A stretch of 64,000 nucleotides of DNA from Campylorhamphus procurvoides (Eukaryota; Chordata; Aves; Passeriformes; Dendrocolaptidae). Below the pieces are notes generated by a model. That model made no database searches, was not told the origin of the DNA, and worked only from the letters and a program-made list of their open reading frames with translations. This document shows positions 53,901 through 61,917 of the stretch, in pieces. Position 1 is the first letter of the stretch, and each line of letters begins with the position of its first letter. A program made the translations under genes and the position numbers. The DNA lies in contig WBMV01004262.1 of NCBI GenBank assembly GCA_013396655.1, positions 362,936 to 426,935 on the forward strand. The letters are read 5' to 3'.

Positions 53901-56900
53901 TGTGCCTTCTTCTCAGCTGTCCTTTCAAGAACCACTCCTGCTTTTCGGATAGCCAGTTTTTCAAGTCCAACTCCAGAATGAGGTTCTAGCTTTCACGAAC
54001 CAGGCTTACAAACACAGAAAGAAAATATTTTTCCCTTTAAATTGCACTATTCCTTTGCCTTCTGTGATTTGGTTACGTAATGTTACCACTCTGCAAAGAA
54101 GAACAGGCAGGGGAGATGGGGTTGTTACAGAGTTAGAAACAAGTGGACATGGAAGAAGGTGGACAAAGAAAGAGGAAGAGAAGGACAAAGAGCCACTAGG
54201 GGGCATGAACATCCTTCATTATTCTTGGCCATTATTCTGCCTATCCTACACCACAGGGAAAAGCAATTGTATTGAAAATTATGAATAATACAATCTTCCC
54301 TCAACCAACTGATTGAATAAAAGCCTTTTCTGCAGTTACCAAAAACGATGAGTTAAAGCAGCCTCGGGGAAAAGAAAAAAAAAAGACGACAAAAAGAAAA
54401 GGGAAAACATACCAGTACAAGGCATGAAGATATTCACTTTTGCCTTAGACATGCCTGTGGACAGAAAACTTAAACCTGAAACCAAACAAAATTCTTTCAT
54501 CTGCAGCAATCTAGAGAGAAGAGTTCTGTAAGACTAAAGAACAGCAAATGCTATTCTATACTCTATTAAATCTTCATTTAATAAAGACTATTAAATCCTA
54601 CCACACAGACATTTTAGGAGCTGACTATTATAGAGACACTCTCAGTAAAAGATAAATAACTTGAACTCTCCAAAGGTAATAGAAAGCAACTATGTTTAAC
54701 TATTCTTGGAGCATTTCTAGTGACTCTTAAGACTTGAATTTCAATACTAGCATGAGATCTAGATTCTGTGAAGAGAATTTTCAATTAAGCTATTATTAAT
54801 ACTTATATATTTCATCATACAGTATATCTGTTATGGACCCTAAGCCTTGCAAGAGCCCTCTCTGCCACTGCAATAGCTCCAAGTAATTTGTATAAACATA
54901 CAGAGAGAATATTAAATGTATGGAAGCAGAATCACTGAGATTTGCTGAATGCAGAATTTTGAAGGAAAGCCTAGACTGCAGATAAGAAAAGAACTGGGCT
55001 TACTTGGGTTTAGCTCCTTTTCTGTTGCTATAATGCTAAAATAAGCCAAAAACTCCAGATATTAAAAAAAAACCAAAAACCCCATACTTAAAAATCACAG
55101 ATACATTTATATTTTTAAAATGACTCATAAAGAATCTAAATGAAAACTCCCCCAAAACCATTTATATCTATAAAGCATGACATCTCCATATTAAGAAAAG
55201 CATCTCTCTCATCGTGTTCTCCAAAGGCAATGAAGTGTCCTATACCCTCTGAAAACTGGACTGTCCTATTTATTTTTACAGGCCAGAAATAAAATTTAAG
55301 ACATTGTGGGGCTTATGACATTTAGTTTCATCAACAGAAAAAGTCATCATTAAAGACAAATATCAGTTTAACCAGTTTTTGTGTTGGTGTTCATACTGGA
55401 CTGCCCAATTAAATGTTTCATTTGTGTGGTTAAATCCTGAAACTTGAAGTGGCAACAGAAAAGCACCAGGATTTCCGCTGCCACAACTGCAAACCAGGAC
55501 TTAAGAGCAGTATGGGAATATGCCCTTCCCCTGCAACTGACTAAGTCCTATTTCACATATTGCCAAGTACCACATATTAACCCATAAAAGGAATTGCAGC
55601 ACATGAAGCATTGTGAAGGCTGTCAAAATGGGTTATGAGCAAAAAATTGCCATCAAACCCTAACATCTTCAACTCCATAGTTCCACACAAGACTCATCTG
55701 ACTCAAGTACAGCACAAGAATTGCAACTGATCATCCATTTTATGCAGTTCCAAGCACAGTTTTGACCAAACAAACTTTTCAGTAATAGCAGCCATGCTAC
55801 TTAAATTCATTTTTACTTTATAATATATGAGAAATTACTTGTATCTGCTTCTAAACATCAAACTACAAATGCACAGCTTTTCTGGCATGTAAATTCAGTA
55901 TATACTGCTCAGATAAACTGAAATTTTTAGAAGAAAAGACTAAAAGGAATGTAGGAATTTAGAATTATGAATCAATTACAATAACATTTAAGTCATAGCT
56001 TAAAGGCACTGCTAGCACTTTTTCAACCATTAAAGCTCCATTCTGTGGCTTGCATGTAAAATTGCATCAGAAGTGTAGCGCAATTCCTCTATCTAAAAAG
56101 AATCTCAGAAAGTTTATTTTCTTCCAAAACCATAATGTGTACTAATACTTGCCTCAGCGTTGGCTATATCTTTGGCAGTATTCAAATCAGATCCTGAGCA
56201 AAAGGTGTTTCCTGCACCATAGACAATAAGGCCTTTGCCATCCTTCCAATTTTCCAGTTCGGTTACCTTCTCCTGGAGTTCTATCATCATAGTACCTGTC
56301 CCAAATGGAAAGAAATAAAATTTTTAAACCGGAAATTTTTTATCACCATCATGTTTTGTGTTACATTTACCACCACCAAAACCAAGTTAGAGCTAATTAG
56401 TAATGGGTTTATTAAGGAGGGAAAGTACCATTCTAAGTCCTGCACACAGACCCTGACATAAATTTTTTCTTCAAGGATGCACTTCCTGAAATTCTGAAGG
56501 ATATTCCGCATGAAGGATATTTGTGTTACACCCAAAACAAAACACCTAAACAAAACACCCTTTTGTGTTACACCCTAAAACAAAACAAACAACAAAACAA
56601 AAACAAAACAAGCAAGCAAACAAACAAAAACTCTACTTGATTTATTCCTGTTTGCAATTGCATACATTCAGGACACATGAAATTGTTTCCATCCAGAGAA
56701 GGCAAATAATTAAGTGGACATTACACATTATATATCAGAATGACATTGGGTTGGGTTTTTTTACCCATTGTCATGTCCAGACTATGATCCCCTAAAAAGT
56801 CCCAGCAGTTTTGCCAGTTCCTTTACCTTCTGTATTTATAATTTGGTCATGCTTTTTGTGTGGCACATTATATTTGCTTTCGTTGAATTTCACCTTGTTG

Positions 56901-59900
56901 ATCTTGAGTTCTTTGTAGCAGCTAATAAAGATCACTTTGAATGCCACTCCCCTGCTCCAGAGAATAATCTTCTTGCAAGTGTGAGAGACTGAAATGCTAT
57001 GGTTAATGGCTTAAACATTTTTAGGAAGGACTTTCCCTCACTGTAGCAAACTGTTCAAAGATGACCATCAATGCCCACTTCCCACCGGAATATACCTCCT
57101 GGATTTCAGGGAATTGGACTGTCAATTAAGCCACCAGATGGGAACTTGATTCAAGATAAAGGTGGTCCTAATTATCCCAAGTCTGAGGAGAAGTAAACAA
57201 GACTGAGGAGAAGAATGTAAAGCCAAACTCAGCAGCTGTGTTGCAAATCAATTCTGTGGGGAGGAGGAAAGTTTGTGGGTGTGTGAGAGTAAACATCCAC
57301 CCTCCCTTGCACAAACCGGCTCATCTGTAAACCCCACCACTACCACAGAAGGTCACATACACACGGGACATTCATATGAGAGACAGCTGAGAAGGGGTCA
57401 TAAACCATCCAAGACTCATTCCTGAGGCCTTCCACTTGAGGACTGCACATGATCCAAAGAGATACAACAGATCCAAAGTCTGCTACACAAGACAGCATTA
57501 AAACTTTCTCTTTCATGGGAGGTACCTGGGCATTTCCCACCTATCCCGAATACATATTAACCAGTTGAACTCTATGTTTTGTGGGACCCTCACCACTGAG
57601 AAGACCAGAAGAAAAGGATGGATCAAGAGGATGTTGTTGAAATCCAGAGTGGTGGTATTTTCTACTTTATTTGTCTGTCTGTCAGCCTCTTTCTCTCCCC
57701 TCCCCCTGCCCCGCCCACTTTTCTTTGTCACTCTGTCTCCCTCACATTTACTGCTAAATAAAACCCATACTATTGACTTTGGCATATGGTCTTGTTTGCA
57801 CCTTAATTCAGGCAGAATTTTATTTATATCTCCAATAATTTATATCTCTAATATCTAATAATTTATATCTAATATTTTTAATTATCTGATCTTAACAGTA
57901 AGCTCTCCCAGTCTAGGGTCATCTGAAAATTTCAGCAGCTCACCTTCCATCCCATCATCTAAGCCATGAATAAAAATACTGAACAGAACTAGGCCTAGAT
58001 TAGATTTTTGTGGGCCTTCACCTGAAATGCTTTTCCAGCCAGATGGTGCACTCATCTTTTCTACAAATGCTGTTCAAATAGGTGTGCATCAACCCTAGGG
58101 ATTACACTTATTGCTTATTTGACAAGTCTTCATACTAAAAAGGTATTTGGGCTGGCATCCAAGCTTTACTAGTGCCAAATACAGTACAAACACTGTTTGT
58201 GGTTCTTTTCATAGGCAAAGCACTGAGATATTGGAGAGTCTTTCCACACAGCATTCCAAACCAAAAATTTAGTTAACTGAAAAAATGAAGGAACCATATG
58301 AGTCCATGAAAGACAATAGCGTGCGACAAGAGACACCGGCCAGAGCCTGTGTCACCTCTCCTGGGAGAGGATCCCCCCCCCATTTCTGACAACACTGAAC
58401 TATTATTTTACCAACACAGTCCATGATGTTTGATATAATGATAAGGACACAACACTAAAGCAAATCCTCATTCTGCCAGTCTTGGTCTTTCAGTATTTGA
58501 CACCAAGCTCCTATTCTTTACAGAACTAAATCTACTTGGAGTAATAATTTGTTTGCATCTTAACTGTAACCTGAGAATTAAGGCTGTAAATTCTAGACAA
58601 TAAAATTATAATAATTATTACCTAATTCCTACAGGCTGTCTTTCTTCTTTTTTAAATTACATTCAAGTTTAGTTCAGTCAGAGGGTGGGCTGCTGAAATT
58701 GGTTCCACCACACAAACTGCCATCATTAGCATTTGTTTCCAAAGAGACCGTTTCAAACACTTGGCTATCAGGTTCTAACTAAGAAGATAAAAAAGGCATA
58801 ATAACCTCCATATTGCCCATTAGCAATTTGCCAACAATTTTCTTCTGTTTTTGATTTCATGAATTGCTCAAGCTTAGAATAAACATAATCCCTTTGAGAT
58901 AAAAAATTGCTGTGTAAAGTAAATGCCTGGAAAATAGAATCTGTCTCAACAGTTTAATGATTTTTTGTGGCTTTCTAAAGGAAGCATACACATACACATA
59001 AATTCACATGTGCCAGTATTCAGAAGCTTTGAGAGACAGAATCAACAGAGTATTTGGAGGGACAACATGTCAGTGTATCTACAGGCTCTGGCTGATGAAA
59101 TCAACTGTGTCCTGCTGGGGCAATTTAGGGGTTGTGTATCCCATCCTTCACCTTGAAGGGTATTATTTGATACACAACAAAAGGAAAAGGATCAAGTTCT
59201 TTGTTGTTCCTCAGCAACTACAGTTTACCGACAGTAACATTAAAATCAAATGAAAAGCAGTACAAGTTAAAATGCCGTATCATTAACCGCAGCAGCCAAG
59301 GGCCCTGACTGATTTTGCTTCTACTCTCCCTCCTGTTACAACAAAAACCTCTAGCAGAGGTGTGGAGCAGAAAGAAGCAGTATCTCTTGAACCACCACAT
59401 AAGATTTCCCACAGTAAATTTTTGTGGCTATTACCTAGCAAAATGGAGTACTATTCTCTATAGGGCTCCACACACTGCCATAAAACAGAGCTGCCTGGTC
59501 CTGTGGCTCATTTGTCATATGTTAATTAGGGTCTGCAACAAAGACAAAACTATTAATTTCCTCAGCCATTTTTGAAGCTCCTTCTTGTTACTAAAGCATC
59601 TAATTCACATACACTAATAACCTATTTTCACAGCAGTCCTATAAGGAGAGATTATTTTACAGACCACTAACTGAGCCAGAGAGAAAATATCTGCTAATTT
59701 GGGTGCTCAAGATGTGTGATATGATTTCAGTCCATTAACGTTATATAGAACATTGATGTTCTATATCATTAGGCAAAGAACAGCTATCAGTTGCCTAAAT
59801 GGCAGCAGCACCTGCTCAGCACTTCAATCTATCAGTTCTGAGCCCATTCTGTCAAACACATAGAAAACAGATTACAGTTGCAAGTTTCTATGAAAGTTTA

Positions 59901-61477
59901 GTTTAAGCAATTTGACCTTTATTACAGCTGATCTCCATAGCAGAGTGGGCTTCATCTGTTCTTTCTCATTTTGTTATTACATGTAATTTCTCATGACCCT
60001 TTCAACTTTCACAACAAATAAGCTTAGAGCAGAGAGTCTACAAAGTGTACATTGCACAGTTCTGTTTTGAGTCAAAAGTGGGAACCAATCTGTAGTAAAA
60101 GAGGAAACCACAATGTAATTATGACTTTATAACAGCATGTATGCTGACAGGGAGGCATTCAGAAGGACAATCCCTATGCTAAAATCTTTTAGTTACAGAT
60201 TCAGTAATGATTTTATACAATGATTTCAAAGGGAAACAAAAGAGAATGCAGACACATCTGGGTGTGTTACCACCAATTCTGTTGCTCTGTTAGGCTCCTG
60301 TCAGCTAACACTCATTAGTGGAAAGGTAAACCACACTACATTTTGATAATGTCTTGCAAACATAATTGCTCACAGGAAAGGAATGATGAGAACTGGGCAG
60401 GAAAAGAGAACAGTAAAAAAGAAATTAACATGATGACACAAATTTATCCATTGCAAAATATTAAGAGGTAAAGACATCCTTAACAGTTTCTGCATAGCTC
60501 CAGCTAAAACATATTCAGACCCTGAACCTATGCCACTCGTATCTGAAGAGAACATAAATTGAAACATTCTAGAGAGTTAAGGAGAGACAGCAAATATACT
60601 CATCTTGGGCAATAAAAACCTCTCATAATACAAGATTAATAAAATAAGGCAATCGGTTTTGATAGCTAAGTATTGTCCAGTGTACAAGCATATTAAACAG
60701 ATCACTGGCCTGCAACAGCTGAGAATACCCAGGTCATCTGATTTTTAATTAACCAGTCCCTGATACTTAAGACATAAGGCAATGAAGAAACAGAAGACAG
60801 TTTGGGTGACTGGAAAAGACCAAACTACAGAAGTTTAAGTTACAGGAAGGCTTTATGTAAGGAAGAAAGAAGTAAACTCAGTCTTTCTACATCACCTACA
60901 AAACAAAGATGGTGTCTTCTCATCCCCATAAAAATGCCCTCCACACTTCCAGAGCAGTAATGACAAAACGAGACAAGACACAAGAAAAATCACAGTTTTT
61001 GGCACAATTGCACTAGTATTTTAAAAAATGAGGGAGAGGCATATTCTGTGAGACAGTCCCTGTGTCTTTAAGAATTTCTTAGATTCTGATGATATTTAGA
61101 GCAAAGTCACTAAGCAGAACAGGGGACATTTGCTGGACATCTGAATAAGGAATGGTAAGATGTAGTGCTTCACTTTCTTTAGGCAAAATGCTAAAATGAG
61201 TAGCTGAAAAAGGGAAAAAAACAAAACAAACCATCAATCTCATCAACCAATTAATACCTGTAAAAGCATTCATTAACTTTGGGTTGTTCAAAGTAAGTAT
61301 TGCAATGCCATTGTCTTCTTTGGAAAGGTTGATGGATCCACCAGGGAACTGCTGAAGTCTCTTCTTTACCAGCTCTTCATCATAGCCATGAGCCCCACTA
61401 TACAGTGACAACCTTCTCTGTTGTAGTATCCTTTCCTTTGTACTCTGAAGTAAGTTCTTCCGCAGAGGGAGGGCCAT
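32508..61477 (-). CDS. ECHDC1: ECHDC1, ethylmalonyl-CoA decarboxylase (whole locus, five coding exons)
   Basis: ECHDC1 removes ethylmalonyl-CoA (and less well methylmalonyl-CoA) made by mistake by acetyl-CoA carboxylase. It is a cytosolic metabolite-repair enzyme of the enoyl-CoA hydratase/isomerase (crotonase) family. The coding exons, read on the minus strand, are 61477-61258, 56295-56153, 51456-51404, 49100-49020 and 32913-32508. They join without a frame break to 300 codons plus stop, close to the human 301/307. Family marks are the oxyanion-hole peptides GAGNTFCSGSDL (about 100-111) and GKAFGGGAEL (about 150-159), then the DFR-LMTPES junction and a TVWGGP near the C-terminus. Introns are about 5.0, 4.7, 2.3 and 16.1 kb. 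The second intron has a GC donor; the rest are GT-AG. The promoter and leader exon are outside the window or unrecognised. It converges with RNF146. Confidence 0.93.
42178..42191. repeat. Short (CA)n run
   Basis: Seven CA units within ECHDC1 intron 4. Confidence 0.8.
44235..44282. repeat. Compound (CA)n/(TA)n repeat
   Basis: CACACA, then a unique 13-base spacer, then TATATATATA and CACACA. It lies about 70 bases left of the LTR at 44,353. Confidence 0.8.
44353..45087 (-). mobile_element. Solo LTR with 5-bp target-site duplication
   Basis: 735 bases that begin TG and end CA on the plus strand (TGTGGTGTCCC ... TTCTACA), flanked on both sides by GAGAA (44,348-44,352 and 45,088-45,092). A 5-bp duplication fits ERVL-type integration. 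Minus orientation is suggested by CATAAAAAGC (near 44,735), followed downstream by a long pyrimidine-rich stretch on that strand (44,530-44,620). I did not find a convincing AATAAA after it, so strand is less sure than the ends. No internal retroviral genes. The 107-codon and 60-codon minus frames are within it. Confidence 0.6.
45093..49019 (-). other. ECHDC1: ECHDC1 intron 4, 5' part: no other gene seen
   Basis: Intron DNA with no recognisable coding exon, RNA gene or intact mobile element. Frames near 46,113, 47,863 and 47,957 match nothing known to me. Confidence 0.6.
49020..49100 (-). CDS. ECHDC1: ECHDC1 coding exon 4 (residues 139-166)
   Basis: An 81-base exon, with acceptor CTTGTGTAG and donor CAG|GTAAGA. 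It completes the arginine and encodes LPLISVALIQGKAFGGGAEL and TTACDF, the second oxyanion-hole segment. The position after IQG is lysine, against tryptophan in human as I recall, and AFGGG replaces ALGGG. Too short for an open-frame scan. Confidence 0.92.
49659..49698. repeat. 19-bp tandem duplication
   Basis: Two neighbouring copies of a TATTTAATCATG(C/T)TCAAGG unit in ECHDC1 intron 3, differing at one base. Confidence 0.85.
50060..50416 (-). mobile_element. Solo LTR with direct flanking repeat
   Basis: 357 bases bounded on the plus strand by CTCAT(T) at 50,055-50,059/60 and 50,417-50,421/22. On the minus strand it starts TGTGGCAGTAG and has TATAAAT (50,216-50,222), AATAAA only about 15 bases later (50,196-50,201), a GC-rich U5-like end, and finishes GTGATA. 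If the last bases were once ACA, the flank is a 5-bp duplication; read as CTCATT it would be 6 bp. It lies in ECHDC1 intron 3 in sense orientation. The facing 99- and 107-codon frames are within it and are not genes. Confidence 0.7.
51404..51456 (-). CDS. ECHDC1: ECHDC1 coding exon 3 (residues 122-138)
   Basis: A 53-base exon, with acceptor TTTGTAG and donor GAG|GTAAT. It encodes DGMNMCMFMQDTLTRLT plus two bases of an arginine codon and matches the human DGMAVCMFMQNTLTRFM region as I recall it. Too short to appear as an open frame; found by joining neighbouring exons. Confidence 0.9.
51915..52030. repeat. A/C-rich low-complexity tract
   Basis: About 115 bases almost without G or T on the plus strand, in irregular AAACC, CCCCAAAAACC and CAAACAA units, like the block at 1,188-1,312. 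It lies in ECHDC1 intron 2. Confidence 0.85.
52606..52621. repeat. (AAT)n run
   Basis: Five AAT units in ECHDC1 intron 2. Confidence 0.75.
53537..53568. repeat. Perfect 13-bp inverted repeat, 6-base loop
   Basis: AATAATTATAATT at 53,537-53,549 and its reverse complement at 53,556-53,568. It is all A/T, so it could form a cruciform in DNA or a weak hairpin in RNA. AT richness makes chance occurrence fairly likely. Confidence 0.8.
54193..54205 (+). promoter_or_regulatory. CTCF-like motif (plus)
   Basis: CCACTAGGGGGCA, very near the CTCF core motif, in ECHDC1 intron 2. Binding is not shown by sequence alone. Confidence 0.4.
56151..56152 (-). promoter_or_regulatory. ECHDC1: Noncanonical GC splice donor of ECHDC1 intron 2
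   Basis: The minus strand reads GCTGAG|GCAAGTATT. Apart from the GC, the donor matches the consensus AG|G-AAGT, as is typical of GC-AG introns. No nearby GT keeps exon 2 in frame with exon 3. Confidence 0.85.
56153..56295 (-). CDS. ECHDC1: ECHDC1 coding exon 2 (residues 74-121)
   Basis: 143 bases. The acceptor reads GGGACAG. It encodes ELQEKVTELENW followed by KGLIVYGAGNTFCSGSDL, the first oxyanion-hole segment of the crotonase fold. It ends in phase 0 at AACGCTGAG, and the intron then begins GCAAGT rather than GT. Exon 3 continues in frame, so the GC donor is the only junction needed. Confidence 0.92.
56521..56640. repeat. 42-bp tandem repeat running into A/C-rich tract
   Basis: TTGTGTTACACCC(T)AAAACAAAAC occurs at 56,521 and again at 56,563, then degrades into AAAC/CAAA repeats up to about 56,635. 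It lies in ECHDC1 intron 1. Confidence 0.8.
57120..57810 (+). mobile_element. Retroviral LTR-like element, antisense to ECHDC1
   Basis: A pyrimidine-rich tract (57,660-57,750) leads into a clear AATAAA at 57,757-57,762, followed by a U5-like segment ending ...CTTAATTCA at about 57,810. The proposed start TG at 57,120 is chosen because TGTCAATTAAG partly mirrors that end; no target duplication was found, so the left end is uncertain. The part right of about 57,230 is the more secure. It lies in ECHDC1 intron 1. Frames on both strands across it are LTR sequence. Confidence 0.45.
57917..58110 (-). mobile_element. CR1-type LINE reverse transcriptase relic
   Basis: Read on the minus strand, the sequence follows the palm region of CR1-family reverse transcriptase: a degraded GVPQGS..LGPVLF-like stretch, then FSIFIHGLDDGME, then LLKFSDD where active elements have the catalytic F/YADD. 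It is an old, inactive fragment with no flanking ORF. It lies in ECHDC1 intron 1 in sense orientation. The limits are approximate. Confidence 0.55.
59605..59725. repeat. MIR/L2-type ancient retroposon relic
   Basis: Same series of phrases as at 8,440-8,565: 'cacagcagtcctataagg', 'attattttacagac', 'aactgagccagagag', then TTTGGG..CTCA about 40 bases on. It is diverged and identified by eye. Confidence 0.45.
59743..59766. repeat. Perfect 10-bp inverted repeat, 4-base loop
   Basis: ATATAGAACA, loop TTGA, TGTTCTATAT. It forms a short hairpin just past the MIR/L2-like relic. No function is evident. Confidence 0.8.
61258..61477 (-). CDS. ECHDC1: ECHDC1 coding exon 1 (residues 1-73)
   Basis: Starts at an ATG in good context (AAATGG). 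Two bases upstream is an acceptor (ATATTTCCAG), so a separate leader exon probably lies further right. It encodes a basic N-terminus and the first crotonase strand, ending LNNPKLMNAFT. The donor is G|GTATTAA and the exon ends in phase 1. The frame continuing into the intron is not coding. Confidence 0.93.
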
Positions 61478-61479
61478 TT

Positions 61480-61874
61480 CTGGAAATATACAGGGTGAAA
61501 GGAAAATTCAGAAAATGTCCTCTGAAATCCACTTCAGTCCTCGGACAAAGAGGGAACTAGGACTGCAGAAACTGATACAAAGGTGATATAATCCTAGAAG
61601 TCTACAGAAATCACGGCAGACTGTATTTGCAAAATTAAAGTTTGAATCTACTCCCACAAAATTAACAGGAGTTTTATGGATTTTAGTAGGTAAGCCAGAA
61701 ATTAGCACCTTTTAAAATACTGTCTAGTAAAAATTACCCAAAAAAGTATTTGTGTACAGAACATGAAAGAGGTTTGAGAACTACAGTAAAGATATATGTA
61801 TCCCATTAGACCAATTTACTCTGTATTAATCTTCCAAATCCTCCCTCATCCTTTCCCCTAAAAAACAACAACAA

Positions 61875-61917
<43 letters not shown>

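Larger units (their letters stand above)
58111..61257 (-). other. ECHDC1: ECHDC1 intron 1, 5' part: no other gene seen
   Basis: Intron DNA with a MIR/L2-like relic at 59,605-59,725 and a short hairpin at 59,743-59,766. No recognisable exon. The 81- to 86-codon frames near 59,008-59,575 have no known domain. Confidence 0.6.

Noticed and set aside
61079..61257. Extension of the ECHDC1 exon 1 frame beyond residue 73
   Set aside because: Past the donor G|GTATTAA; exon 2 joins in frame at that donor and restores the family sequence.
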